A stretch of 64,000 bases of DNA, taken from the NCBI GenBank assembly GCA_964457685.1, contig CAYWFS010000003.1, forward strand, positions 1 to 64,000, given 5' to 3'. Under the pieces are notes generated by a model. That model was given only the letters and a program-made list of their open reading frames with translations, ran no database searches and was not told where the DNA came from. Shown here in pieces: positions 41,925 through 50,250 of the stretch. This stretch comes from UMGS1696 sp964457685. Lineage in GTDB: Bacteria; Bacillota; Clostridia; Oscillospirales; CAG-272. A program made the position numbers and the translations under genes. The stretch's first letter is position 1. Every line of letters begins with the position of its first letter.

Positions 41925-43037
41925 TTGATAATCGCACTCGAAGAAGCTAAATACAAACTTGAAAACTTCCGTAAAGATATTGCAGAGCTTGGTTCGGCTC
42001 TCAGAATAGACGAGCTCAGAGCAAAGGCAGATGAGCTTGACAAGATAACATCCGACCCCGAATTCTGGAACAACCAGGAAAACTCCGGTAAGGTATTAAA
42101 GGATGTAAAGCGTATTAAGGAAAAAATTAACAAATACGAAGCTCTTGCCGCAAAGCTTGAGGACACCATCACTCTCGCAGAGCTTGCAATAGAGGAAAAC
42201 GACGAATCCCTCATAGACGAGGTAGAAGCAGACGTTCGTGCAATCGAAGAAGACGAAGAAAAGCAGCGTATCGAAATCCTTCTCTCCGGCGAATACGATC
42301 AGAACAACGCTATCGTTTCTTTCCATCCGGGTGCAGGCGGTACAGAGGCTCAGGACTGGGCTCAGATGCTCTATCGTATGTATACTCGTTGGGGTGAAAG
42401 ACACGGCTACAACGTAAAGCTCCTCGATTGGCTTGACGGTGAAGAAGCAGGTCTGAAGTCCGCTACAATCCTCATAGAGGGTGAAAACGCATACGGTTAC
42501 CTCAAGGGTGAAAACGGTGTTCACAGACTTGTTCGTGTATCTCCCTTTGACTCCTCGGGAAGAAGACACACTTCTTTCGCTTCCGTTGAAGTAATGCCCG
42601 AATTCGATGACGATAACAGCATTGAAATCAAGGAAGAAGACCTCGAAATCACCGCTCACCGTTCATCGGGTGCAGGCGGACAGCACATCAACAAGACAGA
42701 CTCCGCTATCAGAATCACTCACATCCCCACAGGTATCGTTGTAGGCTGTCAGACAGAACGAAGCCAGCTCCAGAACAAGGAAACCGCCATGAAGATGCTC
42801 AAATCCAAGCTCCTTGAAATCAAGGAAAGAGAAAAGCTTGCGAAGATTGAAGACATCAAGGGTATAAAGACAAACATCGAATGGGGTGCTCAGATACGTT
42901 CCTATGTATTCATGCCCTACACCCTCGCCAAGGACACAAGAACAAGCTACGAGGACGGTAACATTCAGGCGGTAATGGACGGTGAAATCGACGGATTCAT
43001 CAACGCATACCTCAAGATGAACGCCTCCATAGACTGA
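41925..43037 (+). CDS. prfB: Peptide chain release factor 2
   Basis: 370 residues from TTG 41925 with GGAGG 9 bases upstream. The stop-codon recognition tripeptide SPF (RVSPFDSSG, about 205-213) and the catalytic GGQ (SSGAGGQHINKTDSAIR, about 247-263) are intact. RF2 ends translation at UGA and UAA. The programmed +1 frameshift found in most RF2 genes near codon 25 is missing: the frame is continuous and the region reads GSALRI with no in-frame UGA after CUU. Transcribed with the small Cys protein and SpoU gene. Confidence 0.96.
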   Translation: MIIALEEAKYKLENFRKDIAELGSALRIDELRAKADELDKITSDPEFWNNQENSGKVLKDVKRIKEKINKYEALAAKLEDTITLAELAIEENDESLIDEVEADVRAIEEDEEKQRIEILLSGEYDQNNAIVSFHPGAGGTEAQDWAQMLYRMYTRWGERHGYNVKLLDWLDGEEAGLKSATILIEGENAYGYLKGENGVHRLVRVSPFDSSGRRHTSFASVEVMPEFDDDNSIEIKEEDLEITAHRSSGAGGQHINKTDSAIRITHIPTGIVVGCQTERSQLQNKETAMKMLKSKLLEIKEREKLAKIEDIKGIKTNIEWGAQIRSYVFMPYTLAKDTRTSYEDGNIQAVMDGEIDGFINAYLKMNASID

Positions 43038-43042
43038 TAAAA

Positions 43043-43819
43043 ATGAAAAAAGAAGTTTCACGCTTCGGCGACTCCTCCGTATTCGAGGGAATGACTTCTA
43101 TACGCTCCGTCATAAACGCACACGAAACCGGTGTAAATGACAGAAAAATCAAAAAACTCCTCATTGACGAAAGCAAGAAAAAAAGCAAGGCAAAAGAAAT
43201 ATCATGGCTCACCTACAAGTCAAAGGAGCTTGATTTTTCGATAGAATATGTTTCCGCGGATGTTCTTGACGAATACACTACGGGAAACACACACGGCGGT
43301 ATAATCGCTATCTGCTCCGACAGAACCATCCCCGATATTGTCAACTTTGAAATTAAAAAAGACGGATTCTACGCTCTTATAGAGGGAATAGAGGACCCGT
43401 ACAATTTCGGTTATGCGATTCGTTCGCTGTATGCCTGCGGTGCCGACGGTATCATTCTGTCTCCCAGAAACTGGATGAGTGCGGCGGGAGTTGTGTGTCG
43501 TTCATCGGCGGGAGCTTCGGAGCTTCTTCCCTGCTGTGTCTCTGACGGAGTTTCTGCCGCTCGGATATTCAAGTCTTACGGCTACAAGGTTCTTTGTGCG
43601 GGAATACGCGACTCCGTATCTTCTTTTGAATGCAATATGACTTCCCCCGTACTTCTCATAGTCGGAGGAGAAAAAAGAGGTATTTCCTCCGCACTTCTCG
43701 ATGAAGCGGATTCTGTTGTAAGAATAGACTACGACAGGCAGTTCGGCGGCTCTCTTTCGGCGGCATCGGCTACCGCAATGCTTGCATACGAGATAATGCG
43801 TCAAAACAAAACAAAATAA
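43043..43819 (+). CDS. SpoU/TrmH-family RNA methyltransferase
   Basis: 258 residues. SPOUT fold with motif 1 EGIEDPYNFGYAIRSLYACG (about 114-133), motif 2 LLIVGGEKRGISS (about 204-216) and motif 3 GGSLSAASATAMLAYEI (about 235-251), which together form the knotted SAM site. Family members methylate ribose 2'-O in 23S rRNA or tRNA; the target here is unknown. The ATG is 5 bases after the prfB stop without a clear SD, so translation is coupled. Followed by a terminator. Confidence 0.88.
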   Translation: MKKEVSRFGDSSVFEGMTSIRSVINAHETGVNDRKIKKLLIDESKKKSKAKEISWLTYKSKELDFSIEYVSADVLDEYTTGNTHGGIIAICSDRTIPDIVNFEIKKDGFYALIEGIEDPYNFGYAIRSLYACGADGIILSPRNWMSAAGVVCRSSAGASELLPCCVSDGVSAARIFKSYGYKVLCAGIRDSVSSFECNMTSPVLLIVGGEKRGISSALLDEADSVVRIDYDRQFGGSLSAASATAMLAYEIMRQNKTK

Positions 43820-43826
43820 AAGCAAA

Positions 43827-43895
43827 AAACTCGATTGTTAACAGATATACTCCCGATAAATGGGGCATATCAAAAACAGTCGAGTTTGTTTTTTT
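43827..43895. terminator. Bidirectional terminator between convergent genes
   Basis: AAACTCGA (43827-43834) pairs with TCGAGTTT (43880-43887), with an inner GATAT-TCCC/GGGG-ATATC stem. T7 on plus, T6 on minus. It abuts the stop of the FliB-like gene. Confidence 0.85.
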
Positions 43896-45036
43896 ATATT
43901 TCGCAAACAGCACAAAGCTTATCGCATTCCGTAAGTCCGACTTCCCTTGCAAGGGCCGCCGCACAGAGATAGTAGTTAGAGGTTTCCGCCACCTTGAAAA
44001 TATCGGAAATGATATTCGACAGCTCACCGAACGAACACTCCTCGGTATTTGCTGTAATTGCTACCTTTAAGACGGCATAAAGGAGAGACAAGGCACTCAC
44101 CGCCGCACACGCATCATATCCACGTCCATACTCGGCAACAAAAGGAAAGCCCATATAAAAGACGTGATTTACAAAAAGCTGCTCGAAAACTCTGTCCATG
44201 TTCGGGTTTGCAAGAGACAGCTTTTCCCACTTCTTTTCGTACTCGGAGAATGTCAGATTACCGACCGCTTCCGTGTAGTCGTCAAGAGAAAAGCGTTCGG
44301 AAAGTCTGCCGAAAACACGCTGTACATTCTCAAGCTCACCCTCTCTCGAAAGTGAATATATATTCATTCCTTCATTTGATGATAACGGATTCTTTTCAAA
44401 ATACAAACGCAGCTTTTCGGAGCTGTTTTCTTTGAGAATTGCGTTTATGCGGAACACCTCGCAGACAAGATTTTTAAGTCTTTCGGCAAACGGCTTTGCT
44501 CTGTTTTGGAGGCACTCTATAAGTCTCTCACGCACGGGAGAATAAAACTCTGAGATAAATCCGTTTTCATGCTCCGGCAGGTCGTATTTAAACTCAAGCT
44601 CATTCTTTACAAGCTTAATCGGTTCTTCTTTTCTCATCAAAAGCTCGCATACCGCCTCACACGAAGCAGAAACAGAGCATTCATCCGCATATATCGTCCT
44701 CGGACTTCTCGGATAGTATCTGCAAACCGACGGAAGAGCATCTTCACCGCACTCACACTGTATCATGCAAAGTCCGTTTTCGCCGTGCATTTTGCAGTCA
44801 CCGAAGTAGTTTTTCGCAAACTCCGCATATCTCTCGGGTTTAGGGGCTTCAAGAGGATATACTCCGCTGTCAAGTCGTCTTCTAAGCTCGCTTGAACAGT
44901 TAAGTCCCAACAGAGAGTAGTATTCTTTCATGGAAACCGTTATATGCCACCCGTGACAGCAAGTCTTTGTACAATCCCCCGCTTTACATTTAAATTCTGA
45001 ATAAAAATCCGGTACAGTGAATATTCTTTTGCTCAT
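43894..45036 (-). CDS. FliB-like protein (flagellin lysine N-methylase family)
   Basis: 380 residues from ATG 45036; the frame is open to 45084 but that lies in the -10 box. N-terminal Cys-rich motif FKCKAGDCTKTCCHGW (about 14-29), then CKMHGENGLCMIQCECG (about 79-95) and LPSVCRYYPR (about 100-109), ligands suited to an Fe-S cluster. The remainder is helical. FliB methylates flagellin lysines in Salmonella; many Clostridia without flagella also have such proteins, so the role here is open. No flagellar genes are in the window. It has its own consensus promoter and lies downstream of clpC. Confidence 0.8.
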   Translation of the reverse strand: MSKRIFTVPDFYSEFKCKAGDCTKTCCHGWHITVSMKEYYSLLGLNCSSELRRRLDSGVYPLEAPKPERYAEFAKNYFGDCKMHGENGLCMIQCECGEDALPSVCRYYPRSPRTIYADECSVSASCEAVCELLMRKEEPIKLVKNELEFKYDLPEHENGFISEFYSPVRERLIECLQNRAKPFAERLKNLVCEVFRINAILKENSSEKLRLYFEKNPLSSNEGMNIYSLSREGELENVQRVFGRLSERFSLDDYTEAVGNLTFSEYEKKWEKLSLANPNMDRVFEQLFVNHVFYMGFPFVAEYGRGYDACAAVSALSLLYAVLKVAITANTEECSFGELSNIISDIFKVAETSNYYLCAAALAREVGLTECDKLCAVCEI

Positions 45037-45075
45037 TATTTTTAGCCGCAGCTTTCGATAAAATTTTTCGGTGGA

Positions 45076-45104
45076 ATTATACACCCATTTTTTACCTCTG
45101 TCAA
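45076..45104 (-). promoter_or_regulatory. Perfect consensus promoter of the FliB-like gene
   Basis: Minus strand TTGACA (45104-45099), 17-base spacer, TATAAT (45081-45076). The gap 45105-45251 also holds the clpC 3' region, AT-rich, with no clear terminator stem. Confidence 0.8.
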
Positions 45105-45251
45105 GCGGAAATTTATCGTTTTTTCAGACAATATTTTCGGCAGGATTTTTTTGATTTTTTTACATTTTATGTCAATTTTGTTTTTTTCTGAAATACCGTT
45201 TTTTTAAAGCGACTCAAAATAAGCTATTTTTTCGTTTTTTCGGCTTTTACG

Positions 45252-47711
45252 TTACTTCGTCATGTTCTCGCTCATTTCCGGACGAATTAATTTTTTATAC
45301 ACCGTTTTTTCGTTTTCAATACCGCACAGCACCTCGTCTCCGATATTTATATTTCCGAGAAGTATTTCTTCACTCAGCGTATCCTCCACCCGTCTCACGA
45401 TAATACGTCTGAGTGGTCTTGCACCGTATGCGTCATCATATCCCTCCTCGGCAAGCACCTTTACAGCAGAGGAATCAAATGACAGATGAACCCCGATTTT
45501 TTCCGCTCTTTTCGTTACGTCTTCGAGCATAAGAGCTGTTATCTTCTCAATATTTTCACGAGATAGCTTTTTAAAAACTATTATTTCATCCACACGGTTT
45601 AAAAACTCCGGCTTGAACGCTTTTTTCAGCTCCGTCATCCCGATAATCTTGTTATCTTTCGCATTATTATACTCGCCGCCGACAAATCCGAGCTTTTTTC
45701 CATCCGATAAAACCTCCGCACCCAAATTCGAGGTCATGATTATTATCGTATTTTTGAAATCCGCCGCACGTCCGTGTGAATCCGTCAGTCTGCCGTCCTC
45801 GAGTATTTGCAGAAGTATTCCGAAAACATCGGGGTGTGCCTTTTCTATTTCATCGAACAATATAACCGAATACGGTCGTCTCCGCACTGTTTCAGTGAGC
45901 TGTCCTCCGTCATCGTAGCCGAGGTATCCGGGTGGTGAGCCTATGAGCTTGGAGACACTGTGCTTTTCCATATACTCCGACATATCAATTCGTATGAGTG
46001 CGTTTTCTCCGAACATTACCTCGGCAAGGGTTTTCGACAGCTCTGTTTTTCCGACTCCCGTTGAGCCTAAAAATATAAATGAGCCTATCGGTCTCCTCGG
46101 GTCTTTAAGTCCTATTCTGCCACGTCTTATAGCTCTCGCAACCGAAAAAGCCGCCTCGTCCTGCCCGATTACTCTGCTTGACAGAACGCTTTCCAGCTTC
46201 ATCAGACGTTCGCTTTCGTCCTCCGCAAGTCTTTTGAGTGGTATTCCCGTCCGCAATGTGATTATCTCACGAATATCCTCTTCTCCGACAGACAGTCCCT
46301 CATTATGCTCGTTTATCTCACAAAACAGGCTTTTTTTGTTTTTCAGCTTGTCTGACAGTATTTTTTCTTCGTCCCTCAATTTTGCGGCGGCTTCGTAATC
46401 CTCTGAAAGAATAGCTTCTTCCTTTTCGGCGGTAAGTCCTTTCAGCTGTTTTTCAAGGATTTTCTCCTCTGTCGGAGTATTCAGTGCGTTGATTCTTTTT
46501 CTGCTTGCGGCTTCGTCAATCAAATCAAGTGCCTTATCGGGGAGGTACTTATCGTTAAGGTATCTTACCGAATACTCGACCGCAGAACGGACAGCTTCAT
46601 CCGATATTTTCAGCTTATGATGAGCCTCGTATTTATCTCGCAGTCCGAAAAGTATTCTCTCCGCTTCATCGACCGAGGGTTCCTCTATTGTTACGGCTCG
46701 GAATCTTCTCTCGAGTGCCGCATCCTTTTCTATATGACGGCGATATTCATCTATTGTCGTTGCACCTATCACCTGCATTTCCCCTCTCGCAAGTGCAGGC
46801 TTTATGATATTCGCCGCATCCACCGCCCCCTCTGCTCCTCCCGCACCTATGATAACGTGTATCTCATCTATAAACAATATTATTCTGTCGTCACGCTTTA
46901 CCTCCGCCATGACGTTTTTCATTCTTTCCTCAAATTCTCCTCGATATTTTGCTCCTGCTATAAGTGCCGCTATATCAAGTGCGACTATTATTTTATTTTT
47001 CAGGCTTTCGGGAACATTTCCGTCTGCAATACGCTGTGCAAGTCCTTCTATTACAGCGGTTTTACCTACTCCCGGCTCTCCTATAAGACAGGGATTGTTT
47101 TTTGTTCTTCTTGACAGTATCTCGATAACACGACGTGTCTCCTCCTCTCGTCCTACTATCGGGTCAAGCTTTCCGTCTTTTGCGGCGGCACACATATCAC
47201 GTCCGTAGCTTGAAAGTGCGGTCAATTCCGCAAATTGAGACTTGCCCGATTTGGAGTTTCCCTTGTCACGTTCTCCGCTTTCCGAAAACATTGCCATAAT
47301 ATCACGCTTTATTTCGGTAGGGTCCGCACCCTGTTCAATCATAAGCCGCAGTGCAAAGCATTCGCTTTCATCGCACATGGCAAGCAAAAGATGCTCCGTT
47401 CCGATATAACCGTTCTTCATTTTCATTGCGACCCTTGCCGAGACTTCGATTATTTTTTTAGTTCCCGGTGTGATGTTTTCAGCCTCCAGACGTGTCGCAT
47501 CCCCCGCCCCAACTCTTTCTTCTATGAGGTCGCAGGTCTTATCGTAGCTCACCCCACGTTCTTCGAGAACACGACAGGCTATTCCGTCACGTTCCGATAA
47601 AAGTCCCAGAAGCAAATGCTCACTTCCGACCGAAGTATGCCCCATTTCGGACGCACAGTACAATGCTTTATCAAGTGAACTTCGAGCCTTTGCCGTAAAA
47701 CCGATATTCAA
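45252..47711 (-). CDS. clpC: ATP-dependent Clp protease ATPase subunit ClpC
   Basis: 819 residues from TTG 47711, with GGAGG 6 bases upstream; the frame is open to 47768 but that region holds a terminator hairpin. Two N-terminal Clp repeats (GSEHLLLGLL and GTEHLLLAM, about 28 and 101), AAA module 1 with GEPGVGKT (about 207) and LFIDEIHVI, a UVR-like middle domain (ILSEDYEAAAKLRDEE, about 428), AAA module 2 with GSTGVGKTE (about 540) and ILFDEIEKAHP. It unfolds substrates for ClpP, including proteins marked by McsB arginine phosphorylation. Last gene of the ctsR operon, with a possible attenuator before it. Confidence 0.96.
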   Translation of the reverse strand: MNIGFTAKARSSLDKALYCASEMGHTSVGSEHLLLGLLSERDGIACRVLEERGVSYDKTCDLIEERVGAGDATRLEAENITPGTKKIIEVSARVAMKMKNGYIGTEHLLLAMCDESECFALRLMIEQGADPTEIKRDIMAMFSESGERDKGNSKSGKSQFAELTALSSYGRDMCAAAKDGKLDPIVGREEETRRVIEILSRRTKNNPCLIGEPGVGKTAVIEGLAQRIADGNVPESLKNKIIVALDIAALIAGAKYRGEFEERMKNVMAEVKRDDRIILFIDEIHVIIGAGGAEGAVDAANIIKPALARGEMQVIGATTIDEYRRHIEKDAALERRFRAVTIEEPSVDEAERILFGLRDKYEAHHKLKISDEAVRSAVEYSVRYLNDKYLPDKALDLIDEAASRKRINALNTPTEEKILEKQLKGLTAEKEEAILSEDYEAAAKLRDEEKILSDKLKNKKSLFCEINEHNEGLSVGEEDIREIITLRTGIPLKRLAEDESERLMKLESVLSSRVIGQDEAAFSVARAIRRGRIGLKDPRRPIGSFIFLGSTGVGKTELSKTLAEVMFGENALIRIDMSEYMEKHSVSKLIGSPPGYLGYDDGGQLTETVRRRPYSVILFDEIEKAHPDVFGILLQILEDGRLTDSHGRAADFKNTIIIMTSNLGAEVLSDGKKLGFVGGEYNNAKDNKIIGMTELKKAFKPEFLNRVDEIIVFKKLSRENIEKITALMLEDVTKRAEKIGVHLSFDSSAVKVLAEEGYDDAYGARPLRRIIVRRVEDTLSEEILLGNINIGDEVLCGIENEKTVYKKLIRPEMSENMTK

Positions 47712-47728
47712 AATACACCTCCGAAAAC

Positions 47729-47763
47729 AAAAAATACGCAGGAAAACGTAATGCTCCTGCGTA
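47729..47763 (-). terminator. Intrinsic terminator between mcsB and clpC
   Basis: Perfect 9-base-pair stem, TACGCAGGA/TCCTGCGTA (47763-47755 with 47743-47735 on the minus strand), 11-base loop, then TTTTTT (47734-47729). It lies 15 bases before the clpC SD. A weaker TTACGC/GCGTA hairpin (47801-47774) sits just upstream and its GCGTA could instead pair with the first arm of the terminator (47763-47759). Confidence 0.75.
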
Positions 47764-47813
47764 CTCACAGTCCTACGCTAAACTACATTATTGTATGCGT
47801 AAGACGAATCTTT

Positions 47814-48821
47814 TTATTCTGTTTTTTCAAAAATATTTACTCTGCCTATTATCTCTCTTGCACGCTCCGCTCTTGCCTTTTCGATTTCCGAAGTCTCCTT
47901 TGCACCGGAGCTTACCGCAAGCACATCGTGCATGGATTCCACGAACATTTCATCGAGAATGTTTACGGGAATATCAAGATAGGAAAGTGCGGCACAAAGT
48001 CTTATTTCGCTATACATTGCCGTAAGCTCCTTCAGAGACAGACGACCTGCGTACATTATTATGCCTATATCACGTCTTGCTTTTTCCGTAAGAGAATCAC
48101 GTCTTGCGGAGAACAGTTCACCTCTGAGGGTTCTTTCCTGCTCAACGACCTGTTTAACTATCGCTTCAAGCTTTGAGAGAGTTTCTTCTTCGCTTACTCC
48201 GAGTGTTGCTTCGTTTGAAATCTGATAGATATACTGAGCCGATTCACCGCTTATGCTGAAGCCCATTCTCGCAAGCTCATACGAAAGTCTTCTCATTCTT
48301 CCCGATACGGTGAACGCAGGAAGTGAAAGCATTACAGACGCTCTCATACCTGTTCCGAGATCAGTGGGGCAATGGGTGATGTAGCCGAGCTTTTCGCTGA
48401 ATGCAATATCGAGGCTTCTGTCAAGCATTTCCTCTGCTTTGTATACCTCATCTGCCGCACCGGAGACGTTAAAGCCGGGAAGCACTGAGCGTATACGCAG
48501 GTGATCCTCTTCGAGAACCATTATATAAACTCCGCAATCATCGTTTTCGATAAGGCAGGTTTTTCCGCTCTTCTTTGCGAAATCGGAGCTTATAACACGT
48601 TTGTCCGCAAGCTCTCCCTTGTGTGCGTCATCGAGTGTTGACATATCGGTAGCAGTCCAGCCCTCTTTGCCGTCAAACACAGCCTTTATCTTGCCGACAA
48701 GCTCATCCGCCTGCTCCTCCGTAAGCTTTTCCTCAAACGGATAGCCGTTTATATTTCTCGCAAGTCTTACTTCCGAGTTGAGTACAACATCGTTATCGTT
48801 TCCGCTGTTTTTATACCACAT
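47814..48821 (-). CDS. mcsB: Protein-arginine kinase McsB
   Basis: 335 residues. Phosphagen-kinase-type domain with ATP-contacting Arg in NSEVRLARNINGYPF (about 15-29), KTCLIENDDCGVYIMVLEEDHLRI-type strand (EEDHLRIRS about 104-112) and LGTGMRASVMLSLPAF (about 155-170). The C-terminal helical domain docks arginine-phosphorylated proteins. It marks misfolded proteins for ClpCP and controls CtsR. It is 20 bases after mcsA. Confidence 0.95.
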   Translation of the reverse strand: MWYKNSGNDNDVVLNSEVRLARNINGYPFEEKLTEEQADELVGKIKAVFDGKEGWTATDMSTLDDAHKGELADKRVISSDFAKKSGKTCLIENDDCGVYIMVLEEDHLRIRSVLPGFNVSGAADEVYKAEEMLDRSLDIAFSEKLGYITHCPTDLGTGMRASVMLSLPAFTVSGRMRRLSYELARMGFSISGESAQYIYQISNEATLGVSEEETLSKLEAIVKQVVEQERTLRGELFSARRDSLTEKARRDIGIIMYAGRLSLKELTAMYSEIRLCAALSYLDIPVNILDEMFVESMHDVLAVSSGAKETSEIEKARAERAREIIGRVNIFEKTE

Positions 48822-48841
48822 AATATTTACCTCTTTCCGTT

Positions 48842-49402
48842 TTAAAGTGAGCTTCTAAGCTCTTTAAGCTCGTCTCTTATTTCTGCGGCTCTTTCGTAGT
48901 CCTCGTTCTTTACGGCGTTCTGCTGTTCGCTTTCAAGCTCTGCAATACGCTTCTTGGTATCAAGCTTTTCTTTATATCTCAGCGGAGCCTTTCCTATATG
49001 TGATGTATGACCGTGTACCTTGCCTATCGTGGGTCTCAGCTCATCCGCAAAGGTATCATAACAGCTCGGACAGCCTGCCATTCCGCTCTTTGCAAACTCC
49101 TTGAAGGTAGTTCCGCATACAGGGCATTTCTTCTCGGTATTTTCGTTTCTTTCCGCAAGCTTTTCATTTCTTGTGTCACCGCCGAAGACGCTTGCAAGCA
49201 GATTATGCATTTCTCCGAGAGGTGTGTCGAGGAATGAATCAAAGCCGTCAAACAGCTTGTCACTGCCGATTTCCTTAAGCTCTCCATTTTTTTCCATTTC
49301 CGCTTCACATTCGTTGCAAAGTCTGTAGGTCTTTTGTTGACCGTTTATATTTTCATGATAATAAAGCACCGCTTCGTTCTTTTTACATCTTTCGCACAGC
49401 AT
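48842..49402 (-). CDS. mcsA: McsA, zinc-finger activator of McsB
   Basis: 186 residues. Two zinc sites: CERCKKNEAV (about 3-12) with CNECEAEM (about 28-35), and CPVCGTTF (about 92-99) with CPSCYDTF (about 110-117). A C-terminal UVR motif (AVKNEDYERAAEIRDELK, about 164-181) is present. It activates the kinase McsB and regulates CtsR activity. 33 bases after ctsR. Confidence 0.95.
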   Translation of the reverse strand: MLCERCKKNEAVLYYHENINGQQKTYRLCNECEAEMEKNGELKEIGSDKLFDGFDSFLDTPLGEMHNLLASVFGGDTRNEKLAERNENTEKKCPVCGTTFKEFAKSGMAGCPSCYDTFADELRPTIGKVHGHTSHIGKAPLRYKEKLDTKKRIAELESEQQNAVKNEDYERAAEIRDELKELRSSL

Positions 49403-49435
49403 AATAAATTCCTCCGTTACATTTTGATTTTTGTT

Positions 49436-49888
49436 TTACATCATAAGAAGCATTACCGCTCGTCTCAGCATATCCGCTCGAATCGTATTGCGAATCTCGG
49501 CAGGACATTTTTCAAGTGCGGCATCCGACATCATCGTTATCGCAAGCTTTGCTTCTTTTTCGCCGAGACAGCCTCGTTCATACAGATTTTGTACGTATGC
49601 CCTGGTCGTTCTTTCGTCAAGCTCCTTGCCTATCGACTGAAAGAAATGCATTAGATAATCGCTTTTTGTCATCTGAACTCTGACTATCCTGATATATCCT
49701 CCGCCGCCTCGTCTGCTTTCAATGACATATCCCTTTTCCGGGGTAAACCTCGATGTTATAACATAGTTTATCTGACTGGGAACGCATCCTATTTTTGCGG
49801 CAAGGTCGTTTCTCTTAACCTCTGCACTTCCGCCGCCCTCTTTCAGCATTTCCTCGATAAGAGAAGCAATATGGTCGGACAATATCAT
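49436..49888 (-). CDS. ctsR: Heat-shock repressor CtsR
   Basis: 150 residues from ATG 49888, which has AAAGGAGT upstream; the longer frame crosses the promoter. N-terminal winged helix (ILSDHIASLIEEML, then KRNDLAAKIGCVPSQINYVI) with the DNA-contacting glycine-rich wing ESRRGGGGYIRIVRV (about 58-72), where the heat-sensing tetraglycine loop is intact. It represses clp genes by binding tandem heptads, and such sites lie in its own promoter. Confidence 0.95.
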   Translation of the reverse strand: MILSDHIASLIEEMLKEGGGSAEVKRNDLAAKIGCVPSQINYVITSRFTPEKGYVIESRRGGGGYIRIVRVQMTKSDYLMHFFQSIGKELDERTTRAYVQNLYERGCLGEKEAKLAITMMSDAALEKCPAEIRNTIRADMLRRAVMLLMM

Positions 49889-49943
49889 TTTTTTGCACTC
49901 CTTTCCACGAGGGATTTTTGATTTTGACTTTCTTTGCCCTTCG

Positions 49944-49998
49944 TTTGACCATATTATATCAGAAAGGTCAATGTAGGTCAAAGTCAAATATAGTCAGA
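49944..49998 (-). promoter_or_regulatory. ctsR promoter with CtsR heptad array 1
   Basis: Promoter on minus: TTGACC (49981-49976), 17-base spacer, TATAAT (49958-49953). Plus-strand heptads GGTCAAT (49966-49972), GGTCAAA (49976-49982), AGTCAAA (49982-49988) and AGTCAGA (49992-49998) form two tandem pairs, each with a 3-base spacer; a reverse heptad TTTGACC lies at 49944-49950. The Bacillus CtsR site is RGTCAAA-NAN-RGTCAAA. The array covers the -35 box. Confidence 0.85.
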
Positions 49999-50070
49999 TT
50001 TTGCTCCGTTTTCGGAATTATTTCAATTTATCTCCGGTTTTCTCGTTTTTTCTCACTGTTTTAAAATATT

Positions 50071-50106
50071 TTTGACTTTCTTTGACTTTGACTTTCAATT
50101 TTGACT
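50071..50106. promoter_or_regulatory. CtsR heptad array 2, between ctsR and the GH92 gene
   Basis: Plus strand TTTGACT at 50071-50077, 50081-50087, 50087-50093 and 50100-50106. On the minus strand the first pair reads AGTCAAA-GAA-AGTCAAA, an exact consensus site. It is 27 bases upstream of the GH92 -35 box and about 90 bases upstream of the ctsR -35. Confidence 0.75.
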
Positions 50107-50132
50107 TTTGTTTTGTTTTTACAAAGCGGCTG

Positions 50133-50161
50133 TTGTATTATCGGAATTATTGTTGTATAAT
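50133..50161 (+). promoter_or_regulatory. Promoter of the GH92 gene
   Basis: TTGTAT (50133-50138), 17-base spacer, TATAAT (50156-50161). Confidence 0.65.
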
Positions 50162-50188
50162 ACTTATATACATTTATTGCGATCCTAT

Positions 50189-50227
50189 CCGAAAATGCTT
50201 CAGAGCGGCTCTTTCCTACATTTTCGG
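50189..50227 (+). promoter_or_regulatory. Leader hairpin of the GH92 gene
   Basis: Perfect 9-base inverted repeat CCGAAAATG (50189-50197) and CATTTTCGG (50219-50227), with an inner AGAGC/GCTCT stem, ending about 10 bases before the SD AAAGGAG. No T tract follows. Confidence 0.4.
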
Positions 50228-50250
50228 GCAGGAACGAAAGGAGAAACGAT

